Positions 1-10,167 of a stretch of DNA of 64,000 bases are shown here, piece by piece. The notes under the pieces are model-generated. The model saw only the letters and a program-made list of their open reading frames with translations. It searched no databases and was not told the DNA's origin. Both the position numbers and the translations under genes were made by a program. Each line of letters begins with the position of its first letter. The first letter of the stretch is position 1. The stretch covers positions 315,996 through 379,995 of the forward strand of contig JADKFV010000003.1 of assembly GCA_016717325.1 (NCBI GenBank), read 5' to 3'. The stretch is from Bacteroidota bacterium (GTDB taxonomy: Bacteria; Bacteroidota; Bacteroidia; AKYH767-A; OLB10).

Positions 1-442
1 AGCCCGAACAAAGACAAACAACATCGCGGTTTTCGTTTATCAGATAATCGCACAAAGCACTCAAATTTAAAAACGATCCTATTACAACTTTGTGTGCAAC
101 GCTTGCAACATTTATTGCCTGTGTACCATTTGTTGTGGTAAGTGCAATATTGGCACCCTTTATTTTTGGTTCCATATAGCTAAAAGGAGAATTTCCAATA
201 TCGAAACCATCTACCATTTCGCCATGCCGTTCGGCACCTATAAGAAAACCTTTTTGTTTGTAAGCTAAACTTTCTTCCACCGTCTTCACCGGTACAATTT
301 GGTTTGCCCCATATTCGAAAGCAATGCACATACTTGATGTGGCGCGCAGTACATCTATCACCACCACTATACTCTCACTCACATCGAACAGTGAAAATAA
401 GGTGGGCGTAAAACAAACATCGATAAATGGTTTGCGATTCAT
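1..442 (-). CDS. comB: 2-phosphosulfolactate phosphatase (ComB family), 3' end outside window
   Basis: Reverse-strand reading frame starting at the ATG at 440-442 and running off the left edge, so about 147 N-terminal residues are visible. The translation contains IDVLRATSSM near residue 24, a GAERHGE block, GFDIGNSP and TTTNGTQAI, the sequence signatures of the ComB family. The family hydrolyses 2-phosphosulfolactate to sulfolactate. ComB was first described in coenzyme M synthesis, but homologues are widespread in Bacteria, where they are linked to sulfolactate or have unknown roles; the physiological role here is therefore an inference. It lies 30 bp downstream of gcvT on the same strand and may be co-transcribed with it. 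Too short for a stand-alone complete frame because the C-terminus is missing. Confidence 0.82.
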   Translation of the reverse strand, partial: MNRKPFIDVCFTPTLFSLFDVSESIVVVIDVLRATSSMCIAFEYGANQIVPVKTVEESLAYKQKGFLIGAERHGEMVDGFDIGNSPFSYMEPKIKGANIALTTTNGTQAINVASVAHKVVIGSFLNLSALCDYLINENRDVVCLCSG

Positions 443-472
443 AGGGATTTAGAAATAAGAGAGGGACTAAAA

Positions 473-1555
473 CTATTTAACCAGGAAAGGAACTTTTACA
501 ACTGCGGCTTTAAGATTTTTGTCGCGCACAGAAATAAAAATTTCGGAACCGATAGCAGCATATTCTTTTTTTACATAACCCATAGCTATGGCCTTTTGTA
601 ATGATGGCGATTGTGTGCCCGAAGTAACACGACCTATTATTTCGCCTTCAGCATTTTTTATTTCATAGTCGTGACGTGGAATTCCGCGGTCAATCATTTC
701 TATGCCTACCAATTTGCGGGCAACACCCATTTCTTTTTGCTTCAAAAGATTTTCGCTGTTAGTAAAGGGTTTGGTGAATTTTGTAATCCATCCGAGGCCG
801 GCTTCGATGGGCGATGTGGTATCGTCAATATCATTACCATAAAGACAAAATCCCATTTCCAAACGCAACGTATCGCGACAACCCAATCCGGCAGGTTTAA
901 TATCGAATTCTTTTCCGGCTTCCATTATTGCATGCCAAAATTTTTCGGCATATTGATTTTCGAAGTACACCTCGAAACCACCGGCACCGGTGTATCCGGT
1001 ACATGACAACAAAATGTTTTGCTCACCAGCAAACGCACCTTTTTTAAAGCTATAATAAGGTATTTCGCTCAGGGTTATGTCGGTAAGTTTTTGCAATGTG
1101 GCCATGGCATTAGGACCCTGCACGGCAAGCAATGATGTTTTGTCCGAAATGTTGTGCATTTCAACATCCCACTTGTCTTTACTTTTTATCCAGTTCCAAT
1201 CCTTGTCTATATTTGATGCATTAACTACAAGCATATACGATTGCTCATCGATGCGGTACACAAGCAAATCGTCCACAATGCCACCGGTATCATTTGGCAA
1301 GCATGAATACTGCACTTTACCATCGGCAAGTTTCGATGCATCGTTCGAAGTAACAGCTTGTATCAGTGTGAGTGCATTGGGGCCTTTCAAAATAAATTCG
1401 CCCATATGCGACACATCGAACATGCCAACACTATTGCGTACAGCAAAGTGTTCTACTGTTATTCCTTCGTATTGTACTGGCATATTATAGCCTGCAAATT
1501 CAACCATTTTGCCACCAATGGCAGCGTGCAATCCGGATAGTGCGGTATTCTTCAT
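473..1555 (-). CDS. gcvT: Glycine cleavage system T protein (aminomethyltransferase)
   Basis: 360 residues, the usual length for GcvT. It transfers the methylene group from the aminomethyl-lipoyl H protein to tetrahydrofolate, releasing ammonia, in the cytoplasmic glycine cleavage system. Visible signatures include GMFDVSHMGEF near residue 45, the folate-binding region around YTGAGGFEVYFE (about residue 190), GLGCRDTLRLEMG and the C-terminal barrel with GRVTSGTQSPSL. The frame is intact and the start gives the typical N-terminus MKNTALSGLHAAIGGKMVEF. Genes for the H and P proteins are not in the window. The partial comB gene follows 30 bp downstream on the same strand. Confidence 0.95.
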   Translation of the reverse strand: MKNTALSGLHAAIGGKMVEFAGYNMPVQYEGITVEHFAVRNSVGMFDVSHMGEFILKGPNALTLIQAVTSNDASKLADGKVQYSCLPNDTGGIVDDLLVYRIDEQSYMLVVNASNIDKDWNWIKSKDKWDVEMHNISDKTSLLAVQGPNAMATLQKLTDITLSEIPYYSFKKGAFAGEQNILLSCTGYTGAGGFEVYFENQYAEKFWHAIMEAGKEFDIKPAGLGCRDTLRLEMGFCLYGNDIDDTTSPIEAGLGWITKFTKPFTNSENLLKQKEMGVARKLVGIEMIDRGIPRHDYEIKNAEGEIIGRVTSGTQSPSLQKAIAMGYVKKEYAAIGSEIFISVRDKNLKAAVVKVPFLVK

Positions 1556-1603
1556 TTTCTATTTTATAAGGTGCGCAAAGTAAAAATTATTTCTCAGTAT
1601 TTA

Positions 1604-2677
1604 TCAACCGTTTAAAACATCGAGGTATGAATTTTCCCGGGCCACAATCGAAAATTTTTGCTCCACAGTGTGCCGTGCTGCAATCCCTGTTTTACTGCGA
1701 AGTGCAGCATCATCTATCAGTAACGAAAGTGCGGCAAACCACTCTTCGTTTGTGCTGCATAAGTATCCGTTTTCGCCCTGAATAATTATTTCGTTATTTA
1801 CTCCCACGGGTGACATCACTGTAGGAATTTGGAGCGCCATGTATTGTAAGCCTTTCAAAGCACACTTGCCTTTTGTCCATTCATCATCGGGCAAGGGCAT
1901 TATGCCAATATCAAATTCATTAAGGTCATCTACTTCGGTGGCACTGTTCCATGCTTTACCTTTTATATTTAAATCATGGTGATAATATTTTTCATCGCCT
2001 ATCACACTAAAATAAATGGCATCGGCATATTTTTCTTTCAATTGCAATAAAACAGGAATAGCCATTTCAAAATGCCGAATGGTTGTAATGCTTCCACTCC
2101 ATCCTATGCATATTTTTTTTGTGTAGGATTTATGTTTTCGCGGAGTATATTTTTCGGTATCGATAGTGGTAGGAATTATAACAATATGAGAATTATAACG
2201 GGCAGCAAAATTCTGGAGATAACTGTTTCCGGCAATCACCACATCGGCAAGGGCAATAATATCAGCTGTTTTGCCGGGGCGTTTTAGCCAGCCGAGTTTT
2301 TTATTTGCTGCCGATACATCGTGTTTCCAAATGGCATCGTCAAAATCGAAAATTATTTTTGCCCCCGATTTTTTAAACATCTGTTCGAAAAAAATACTGC
2401 CAGTCATAAATGCTTCGCGCTGAATAAAAATAATATCATAACCGCCCGAAATCATCACATGCCATATACGCAGCAAAAAGCATTGCAAAAAAATTATGCT
2501 CTTGCGCAATAAACTTGTAGGATGATAAAATATCCTGTCGGTTTTTTCACTAATAATGTATTTCAATTTACACTCATAACCATTGCTTTGTAAAAAATCA
2601 AAATACGATTCGAACCGAAATCGCTGGCTTGGCGATCGGTTTGGACGGTGTGCTGCTATGAATAGTATTCGTGCCAT
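1604..2677 (-). CDS. Glycosyltransferase, GT4-like (group 1) family
   Basis: About 357 residues. Begins MARILFIAAHRPNRSPSQRF, a Rossmann-type first strand with a basic acceptor-side loop. The C-terminal half has the GT-B donor-binding region: IGWSGS around residue 195, a segment FDIGIMPLPDDEWTKGK and then GLQYMALQIPTVMSPVGVN, matching the E-x7-E region of group 1 glycosyltransferases. It probably moves a sugar from a nucleotide donor to a surface glycan; neither sugar nor acceptor can be read. I chose the ATG at 2677; a TTG at 2692 would add five residues. It is divergent from the DUF4476 gene and has no glycan-cluster neighbours. Confidence 0.8.
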   Translation of the reverse strand: MARILFIAAHRPNRSPSQRFRFESYFDFLQSNGYECKLKYIISEKTDRIFYHPTSLLRKSIIFLQCFLLRIWHVMISGGYDIIFIQREAFMTGSIFFEQMFKKSGAKIIFDFDDAIWKHDVSAANKKLGWLKRPGKTADIIALADVVIAGNSYLQNFAARYNSHIVIIPTTIDTEKYTPRKHKSYTKKICIGWSGSITTIRHFEMAIPVLLQLKEKYADAIYFSVIGDEKYYHHDLNIKGKAWNSATEVDDLNEFDIGIMPLPDDEWTKGKCALKGLQYMALQIPTVMSPVGVNNEIIIQGENGYLCSTNEEWFAALSLLIDDAALRSKTGIAARHTVEQKFSIVARENSYLDVLNG

Positions 2678-2764
2678 ATTTGTAACGGGCAATATTAACT
2701 ATCTCTATACATATTTGATAATTTGATGTCAAAATATTATTATTGCATCATAAATTATTTTAAT

Positions 2765-3721
2765 ATGATACAAAAAATAAAAACTCTTTTTATTGCTTTA
2801 ATAGCATTCGGCTTTGCAGCAACAGGTCAGTCGTCAAATGCTGTATTGTTTACAGAAAACGGTGAGCAGTTTACTGTAATTCTTAATGGATTACGTAAAA
2901 ACGATAAGCCACAAACCAATGTGAAATTGACGGGGCTTACATCAACTCAATACAAATTGAAAATTATCTTTGTAGATACAAAAATTCCTGAATTAGCGAC
3001 AAATTTATTTCTTGAACCCGGCACCGAGCGCAGTTTTTCGGTAAAGAAAAATACTAAAGGTACCTATGTACTGAGAATGATTAGCGAAGATGCAATCGCT
3101 ACCGATGTTACAACATCTGAGCCCAACTATCAGCAGCAAAATCAGGCACAGCCAAGTGCAGTGCAACAATCTGATGTGGTTCAAACAACAGTGACAACTA
3201 CAGATGATGGTACCAGTGGAGGAGCTGCAATAAATATGGGAATTAGCATAAGTGATAATGGTGTAAGCATAAATGCCAGCGGTTTCGATACTGATGCCAA
3301 TGGACACGTGAATTCAACTACTACTACCACTACCACCACTACCACATCTCACTCAACAGTAAGTGGCAATATACCACCACCACCACCACCACCTACATAT
3401 TTGCCGGGATACAATGGCCCTATAGGTTGCCCTGTGCCAATGAGTAAACAAGATTTTAATGATTTGAAAAGTACGGTATCGTCTAAAAGTTTTGAAGAAA
3501 CAAAACTCACCATTGCCAAGCAAGTGTTACAAAACCATTGCCTGCTTACTTCACAGGTAAAAGAATTATGTGCACTCTTTACTTTCGAAGAAAACAAACT
3601 GGAGTATGCAAAATACGCCTACGATTACACTTACGATATTGGAAATTATTTCAAAGTGAATGATGTATTCACATTCGAAAGCAGCACAGAAGAATTGAAT
3701 CAATACATAAGAAACAAATAA
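2765..3721 (+). CDS. Secreted DUF4476 domain protein
   Basis: About 318 residues from the ATG at 2765, which gives a clean signal peptide (MIQKIKTLFIALIAFGFAA, cleavage near TGQS); an in-frame ATG lies upstream at about 2723. The N-terminal part reads like a small beta domain (residues 20-110). It is followed by a Gln/Thr-rich linker with a run of about 12 threonines and a PPPPPPP stretch, then a C-terminal DUF4476 domain (about residues 220-318, from CPVPMSKQDFNDL to TEELNQYIRNK). DUF4476 is common in secreted Bacteroidota proteins and has no established function. A strong terminator follows directly. Confidence 0.75.
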   Translation: MIQKIKTLFIALIAFGFAATGQSSNAVLFTENGEQFTVILNGLRKNDKPQTNVKLTGLTSTQYKLKIIFVDTKIPELATNLFLEPGTERSFSVKKNTKGTYVLRMISEDAIATDVTTSEPNYQQQNQAQPSAVQQSDVVQTTVTTTDDGTSGGAAINMGISISDNGVSINASGFDTDANGHVNSTTTTTTTTTTSHSTVSGNIPPPPPPPTYLPGYNGPIGCPVPMSKQDFNDLKSTVSSKSFEETKLTIAKQVLQNHCLLTSQVKELCALFTFEENKLEYAKYAYDYTYDIGNYFKVNDVFTFESSTEELNQYIRNK

Positions 3722-3730
3722 AAAAAAAAG

Positions 3731-3755
3731 AACCTGCATTGGCAGGTTTTTTTTT
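3731..3755 (+). terminator. Rho-independent terminator after the DUF4476 gene
   Basis: Perfect 7-bp stem AACCTGC / GCAGGTT with an ATTG loop, followed by a T tract. It is preceded by a nine-base A run, so it could work in both directions. It sits 9 bp after the stop codon and separates the gene from the DUF423 gene. Confidence 0.88.
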
Positions 3756-3770
3756 GAATAGAAATACACC

Positions 3771-4157
3771 ATGAAAAAAATCCTCATCACCGCATCGGCA
3801 TTTGGTGCATTGGCTGTAATGCTTGGCGCTTTTGCTGCTCACGGTCTCAGCAAAGTGGTCGATCACCATTCAATCGAAATTTTTAATAAAGGTGTTACTT
3901 ATCAGTTTTATCATGTGTTTGCAATTATTGCCTGTGCTTTATTGTATCACCTCACTTTGCAAAAGCGATTCATCATTGCTGCACGATTATTTGTAGCCGG
4001 CATTTGTTGTTTTAGCGGCTCACTATATTTACTTGCACTCAAAGATTTGCTGGCGCTAAACACTGTTATTATTGGCCCCATTACGCCTTTAGGTGGTTTG
4101 TTTTTTGTTGCCGGTTGGATTTTATTTTTGAGTGGCGTGGTGAAGATTAAGGGATAA
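3771..4157 (+). CDS. DUF423 family small membrane protein
   Basis: 128 residues with four predicted membrane spans. The signature GALAVMLGAFAAHGL in the first span and the following FNKGVTYQFYHVFAI match DUF423 (YgdD/YwdK type). The family is widespread, inner-membrane and of unknown function. The length is typical and the frame intact. It sits alone between the terminator at 3731-3755 and the divergently unrelated metalloprotease gene, with about 100 bp before the next start. Confidence 0.85.
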   Translation: MKKILITASAFGALAVMLGAFAAHGLSKVVDHHSIEIFNKGVTYQFYHVFAIIACALLYHLTLQKRFIIAARLFVAGICCFSGSLYLLALKDLLALNTVIIGPITPLGGLFFVAGWILFLSGVVKIKG

Positions 4158-4258
4158 TTTCATCTTAATTGCTTATTATAGAAACGCATAAATTTGACGC
4201 ACCTATAATCATAATCTACGCACGATATTTGCTTTGCGTATAAAAAAAATACATATAG

Positions 4259-6412
4259 ATGTTGAGAAAAGTAGCTTTAGTTTTTTGTGTTTGGTTATTA
4301 GCAATTGCGCAAGTTTATTCACAACTAAACGAAATGAATTGCCGCAATGGAAAAACTATTCCATGCCATGGTACTATCCGTGTGCTGCTGATATTTGCCG
4401 AAATGGAATATGATGTACATCCCGAAAATGATCCTTGCCCGGTAGGCAAATATGACCAATGGAAAGCAGGAGAGTTGCCAAAATGGAAAGATGATTTTTT
4501 TAGCCCCGATACCAATAATTTAAAAACCGGCCGACTCACACAATTTTATGCCGAGTCATCGTTCAACGATTACAAAGTGTTGGGCGATTATTATCCACAG
4601 GTAATAACCATAAAAGAAAGTGAAGTAAAATCGGCTAGCGATGGTGGCTACCATGCACCCAAAGTGCTGGAAAAAATATCGGCACAGGGCGAATGGAAAA
4701 GTGCACACGGATTTATGCCTGCCGATTTCGATTTGTGGACGTACACTACCATGGGCATGCCCAAAAAAAATCCTTCTGTAGATTCGCCAAATAAGTTTGA
4801 TCATGTAATGTTTATTATGCGCAATATGGTTAACCTCAAAGATGCCAACGGTAGGGCTGCACCCGGTAGTCCCGGAAAAATGGGCATCTATACTTGCGAT
4901 AGTTACAGTATTTTTGGAGCATATAATTCAATGCCATTTAATATTTGCCGTCACGAGTACACCCATTTATTTCTTGGCGATAATAATTTCCACACCGGTG
5001 GTGGTGGTGAAAAATTTGGCAGTGGCAGTTATCAAATGGGTATACAGAGTATGTGGAGCGTGATAGGTGCTGCCTACAGTTCGCTGATGACATGCAATGC
5101 ATGGGACCGTCATCGCCTGGGTTGGAAGCCAAAGGATAAAAATTATTTTATTTCGTGCCGCGATACTTTGGGCACAGAAGTTACCACTGATTTTAACGAC
5201 ACCAATACAACTATGGGTGTATACGTTGTACGCGATTTTGTTAATACAGGAGATGCTGTACGCATAAAACTACCCTTTATTCCGGGCAAAGAATTTCAGC
5301 AATATTTATGGATCGAAAATCATCAAACGCATAAGTTTAACAACAGCCTGTACGATAAATTTCAATATGAAGATAATGACTGTGTTGAAGATGCCAGGCC
5401 GGGTTTATATATGTATTTGCAAATAGATAAAGATGATATGACCGGCAGTAATACATACAGCGGCTATGCGGAGTATTTTAGACCACTACCGGCACGTGGC
5501 GCTTATGATTATATTATCGATACCAATAAAGTAGAGAACGCGTGTATAAACAATGTAGCTTACAACACATTTGAACTGAACGGAAAAAATATCAATCCTC
5601 TCACAGGGACACAAAGCCTTGAAGCTGCAATCATAAATTTAAATTATAATGCACGCCTCGAACAATCGGAAGTAATGCATACCAATATTGAAAAACGAAA
5701 CGGAGAATATGTAAAGCATTTGTTGCAATATGGAAATAGTACGGTTGCTTTTCGCAAAGATTATAACAGCGAAGTGTCGATGAGTACAAATCCTTCTACG
5801 GCAAATTGCATGACCGCCACGCAGGGTATTTACAAAATAAACAAACAAAACAATCGCACGGTATACATGAATGGTATTAAAGTGACCATGCTTGAACAAC
5901 AAACTGATGGAGCGATAAAAATATATATCGAATTTGATAATAATAAAATAGATCATAATACAAGGCTGTGTGCCGACTCAATTGTTTTGCCTTTAGTGCC
6001 AACAAAAAACAATACCATACTTATCGCCCCAAACATCATAGTTAATGTAGACCGAGGCATCACTCCAACCTGGCCAGTCAATTGCGATAGCATTAATACG
6101 CTGCACCAATTTCTGTTTACACAAAACACAAAACTTACATTACCCCAACATTGCACCTTGGTTTTGCAAAAAAACAGCAAGATGATTTTCAATAATGAAT
6201 CGTCTTTTTTTATGATGGAAAATTCGAAGTTGATATTAGAAGAAGGTGCAACATTAGAATTTAAAAATGAAAGCAACATCAACACTTTTGCAAGTAGCAT
6301 TCAGTTAAAAAAAGGTGCGAAGATAAAGGTGTATGGAGCAAAAAATTTCAATACAGATATTAAAACAAAGGTTGAAGCGGTTTCTAAAAAACAGATTAGC
6401 ATAAAGAAGTAA
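4259..6412 (+). CDS. Secreted zinc metalloprotease with HEYTH motif (M6-like)
   Basis: 717 residues with a signal peptide (hydrophobic to about residue 20, then QLNEMNC). A zinc-binding HExxH motif is present as H232-E233-Y-T-H236, followed by LFLGDNNFHTGGGG, where G240/D241 or H245 could supply a further ligand. The preceding region (IRVLLIFAEMEYD, FYAESSFNDYKVLGDYYP) resembles the M6/immune inhibitor A type catalytic domain, whose motif is HExxHxxGxxD. The last ~110 residues form short repeats (KLILEEGATLEFKNES, IQLKKGAKIKVYG), like a beta-helix. I see no T9SS sorting domain, so it may be released or surface-bound by another route. Family membership is inferred from motif and architecture. 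Confidence 0.6.
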   Translation: MLRKVALVFCVWLLAIAQVYSQLNEMNCRNGKTIPCHGTIRVLLIFAEMEYDVHPENDPCPVGKYDQWKAGELPKWKDDFFSPDTNNLKTGRLTQFYAESSFNDYKVLGDYYPQVITIKESEVKSASDGGYHAPKVLEKISAQGEWKSAHGFMPADFDLWTYTTMGMPKKNPSVDSPNKFDHVMFIMRNMVNLKDANGRAAPGSPGKMGIYTCDSYSIFGAYNSMPFNICRHEYTHLFLGDNNFHTGGGGEKFGSGSYQMGIQSMWSVIGAAYSSLMTCNAWDRHRLGWKPKDKNYFISCRDTLGTEVTTDFNDTNTTMGVYVVRDFVNTGDAVRIKLPFIPGKEFQQYLWIENHQTHKFNNSLYDKFQYEDNDCVEDARPGLYMYLQIDKDDMTGSNTYSGYAEYFRPLPARGAYDYIIDTNKVENACINNVAYNTFELNGKNINPLTGTQSLEAAIINLNYNARLEQSEVMHTNIEKRNGEYVKHLLQYGNSTVAFRKDYNSEVSMSTNPSTANCMTATQGIYKINKQNNRTVYMNGIKVTMLEQQTDGAIKIYIEFDNNKIDHNTRLCADSIVLPLVPTKNNTILIAPNIIVNVDRGITPTWPVNCDSINTLHQFLFTQNTKLTLPQHCTLVLQKNSKMIFNNESSFFMMENSKLILEEGATLEFKNESNINTFASSIQLKKGAKIKVYGAKNFNTDIKTKVEAVSKKQISIKK

Positions 6413-7045
6413 TTGGCTACCAATTAAGCAAAGGACACAGAATGATTTCCTCCAATTTGTTTACGAATTCGAACAGTTTTATTTTGCTTATTGAGCTGAA
6501 ATGAATTGCCAAGTATCTTGAGGAAACTTTTGTCAAAGAAACTCATTCGGAATTATTTTAAAATATTTGGAGGAGTAGAAGTTCAACCCCTATCGGGGTT
6601 TGGTGTGTGGGGTTTGCTTTTTCTCCGTGTTTCACACGGAGTTATTCATGTTTAAGCCCCTCGGGCTTTGTAAATCGAATAACATAACAACAGTAAACAT
6701 TTACCACGAAGTGGTTAAACATGAATAACCCCGAATGAAATTCGGGGAGTGAAATAAATGAAGGAAGCCCAACCACGAAGTGGTTAAACAAAAAAAATCT
6801 TCGCCATTCTACGTTGGTAGCGAATAGAAATCATTCACAAGGATAAATACATTAATTTGAAATTTTCAATATTTCTACCGCTTTGAATTTGAAATGGCTA
6901 TGATCAACAAATACATTTCTAAACAAAATCCACATGTTTTAACGAGAACCTGTTTTTTTATTTATTCATTGGCAAATATAAATTGGGTAAATCAGTTTCG
7001 TGATAACATTCGATTCCTACATTTACAAATCTAAAACCCTGTAGT
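6413..7045. repeat. Intergenic region with a cluster of six palindromes (6585-6785)
   Basis: This 633-bp gap has no gene. Between 6585 and 6785 it holds six hairpins: AACCCC/GGGGTT (6585-6600), CTCCGTGT/ACACGGAG (6623-6641), AAGCCC/GGGCTT (6654-6668), ACCAC/GTGGT (6703-6715), CCCCGAAT/ATTCGGGG (6729-6747) and AACCAC/GTGGTT (6771-6785). A larger inverted repeat links TTATTCATGTTTAA (6642-6655) with TTAAACATGAATAA (6715-6728). The modules ACCACGAAGTGGT and CCCCGAATnnnATTCGGGG resemble dispersed intergenic repeats seen in Bacteroidota. A TAATTGG-CTA-CCAATTA palindrome (6410-6426) overlaps the upstream stop codon but has no T tract. Confidence 0.75.
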
Positions 7046-10000
7046 ATGAAATTATTTTTTCAAGAATTATTTTTGTTTGTATTTTTTTGTGCATTCAAAA
7101 TTTGCTGTTACTTCCATCAATAGCACAAACAATCGACAACCATATCAAGGTTGATCAATTTGGATATTTGCCTGCTGCACAAAAAATATGTGTCATAAGT
7201 AATCCTATTACAGGTTACAATGCCGGGCAGATTTTTGTGCCATCTACATCATACAAAGTAAGGCGCGTGTGGGACAGTACCACTGTGTATACCGCAAATA
7301 TTACCACTTGGAAAAACGGTATAACCCACACACAATCGGGCGATAAAATATGGTGGTTCGATTTTAGTGCTGTAACACAATCTGGCAAATATTATATCTA
7401 TGATTCTATTCTAAATAAACGGAGTTATGAATTCGAAATTTCTCCTTTTGTTTATAACGATGCATTGAAAACCTCACAACGCACTTTTTATTATCAACGC
7501 TGTGGAGTTGCAAAGGATTCTATTTATGCAGAAGATAAATGGAAAGATGGTACTTGTCACAACCACACAAATCAATTTACGAATTGCAAGCTAGTTACGA
7601 ATCCGCAACAATCAAATGCGCGTAACTTATCAGGAGGTTGGCACGATGCAGGTGACTATAACAAGTATGTGAATTTTGCCCTCGAACCTGTTCGCGATTT
7701 ATTACTGGCATATCAGGAAAATCCAAATGCGTGGAGCGATGATTATAATATTCCAGAATCGGGAAATGGAATTCCTGATGTGCTTGACGAAATAAAATTC
7801 GAATTGGATTGGTTGCTAAAAATGCAGGACACTTCAAGTGGTGCTGTGCTAACAAAAGCGGGTACTGATTTTTTAAGTGGCTCACCACCAAGCGCAGATT
7901 TGAATCCCGATTATTATGGTGCAGCATCAACCACGGCTACATTTGCTGCAGCAGCAATTTTTGCACATGCGGCCAAAGTGCTCCAACCATTTTTTCCATC
8001 TTATGCTATAACATTACAAGCCGCAGCCATAAAGAGTTATAACTGGGCAGTGGCAAACCCCAATGTGCAATTTGTAAATACCGGATGCACAAATGTATCG
8101 AGCGAATATGATAACGATTTTAGTTATGGCAAACTGTACACACAATTATCTGCTGCATGTTTTTTATATGACTTAACAGGTAATACCACGTATCGGACTT
8201 TCTTTAATAATAATTATAACAACATTCATTTAATGGCGTGGACGTTTGCATATCCTTTCGAAGCGGGGCATCAGGATGTGTTGTTGTACTACACAAAAAT
8301 TGCGGGTGCTACATCAACGGTAAAAACAAATATTTTGAATACATATAAAACAGCAATGACTACAAACGGTGCCGACAATTTGCCTTCGTTTTTGGATAGT
8401 TCGGATGCCTATAGATCATTTCTGCAGAGTTACGATTACACCTGGGGTAACAATCAAAATAAGTGTGACAAAGGAGGAATGTTTTTGAATATGAATAAGT
8501 ATAATCTTGATACAGTGAATAAAATAAATTATAAAAATGCAGCACAGGGATTTTTAAATTATATACATGGAATAAATCCACAAGCAAAAGTATACTTGAC
8601 AAATATGTACAATCATGGAGCGGAAAATTGTGTGAATGAATTTTACAACGGATGGTTCCATGATGGCACACCTTATGACAATGCACTAACTTCGCCCAAA
8701 GGTCCGGCACCTGGATTTATGCCTGGTGGCGCTAATCCAAATTATGCACCCGATGGTAGTTATGGTGGTACAATTTCGCCTCCACAAAATCAACCCACAC
8801 AAAAATGTTATAAAGACTGGAACACAGGATGGCCGCAAAACTCATGGGAGATAAGCGAGAATGCAATATACTCTCAAGCCGCATATTCAAGATTGGTTTG
8901 CGATTTTGTTCGTGTAAAATGTGCTACATCAATTTCAATAAATGGTGCGCTCTCCACATGTATTTCGAACAGTGATGTATATTCAGTTAGTGCCGGTATT
9001 GCGGGCACTACCTATTTGTGGGAGGTAGTTGGCGGTGTAATTACATCGGGTATTAATACGAATACAATCACGGTTTTATGGAATGTCATTGCCGGCAATG
9101 GAACCATTACTGTTTACAAACAAGCCAATGAAAATGCCTGTATCGAAACTGCAACTATCACTGTAGCCAAAGTTAATACTGTAGCCATTACAAATAATGG
9201 CAGTGCAACTATTTGTGTTGGGCAAGGCCAAAGCCGCACGTTTACTGCAACTGTATACGCTGGTGCCAATTACCAATGGAAAAGGAATAATGTAAATATT
9301 GCGAATGCCACCAATAATACATACACAACTTCGTCAAGTGGAAATTATAAAGTACTTGTAACACTGGCAAGCGGTTGTACACGCGTTAGTAATACCATAG
9401 CCATGAAAGCTGCAAAGCCACCGGCATCGTCAATTGGCACTACCAATGGCACAAATATTTGTGGCGGAACAGCAGTAAGTTTGGTGTGCACAAATTCGGC
9501 ACAAACCGGGTTAACATTTCAATGGAAAAAAGATGGCAATATTATTAATGGGGCTACAGCAAATAATTATTCTGCAACAACATCCGGTAGTTACCAATTA
9601 ATTACTACCAATACTTCCTTTTGTTCGCGCACTTCACCAACAATTGCAGTTACACAATCTATTGCTCCAATAATTACCCCTGCAGGAACAATCAATTTTT
9701 GCAATGGCGATAGTGTGTTATTAAGCACTACTAATAGTATTGGTGCCGCTTATCAATGGAAGCGTAACAATGTTGATTTGGCCGGTGCAGTTTCATCTGC
9801 TTATTATGCAAAGCAAGCTGGAACGTATAAAGTTACCGTTACAGATGGAGCAGCTTGCACACTCACTTCGGCCACAGTGCAGTTAAATATTAATTGTAAA
9901 AATGGTATGGGTTTTTCAAATAACAATTTTCAGGTTAGTCCAAACCCCTTCAGCAAAGAAGTAATAATCACTTCCGATAAAGAATTTGTGGTAAACGTAT

Positions 10001-10152
10001 TTGACATGCAAGGAAAATTATTCGAAATTTTTCGAACATTGCCGGGTCTTGAAACCGCTATTGGCGGGACTTATACAAAAGGTATGTATATGTTACAATA
10101 TTTTGATGGTAATCAATTTCAACAAATTAAAATTGTAAAATCAGGACAATAA
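7046..10152 (+). CDS. Glycoside hydrolase family 9 endoglucanase, T9SS-exported; frameshift in signal peptide
   Basis: About 1035 residues after correction. The ATG at 7046 begins a signal peptide, but the frame breaks in a T run (7082-7088, seven T); one more T joins it to LCIQNLLLLPSIAQ. Then come a CelD-like N-terminal Ig domain (VDQFGYLPAAQKICVI), the GH9 (alpha/alpha)6 domain with GGWHDAGDYNKYV (D201 and D204, nucleophile-side aspartates) and WEISENAIYSQAAY (E605, general acid), three Ig-like domains (repeated YQWKRNN or FQWKKDG cores) and a T9SS sorting domain (FQVSPNPFSKEVII to QIKIVKSGQ). It should cleave beta-1,4-glucan at the cell surface. It converges on the threonine aldolase gene, with 15 bp between stops. 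Confidence 0.88.
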
Positions 10153-10167
10153 TAAAAATTAGTTTTG

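Noticed and set aside
6410..6426. TAATTGG-CTA-CCAATTA as a terminator
   Set aside because: AT-rich 7-bp stem without a T tract; too weak to call.
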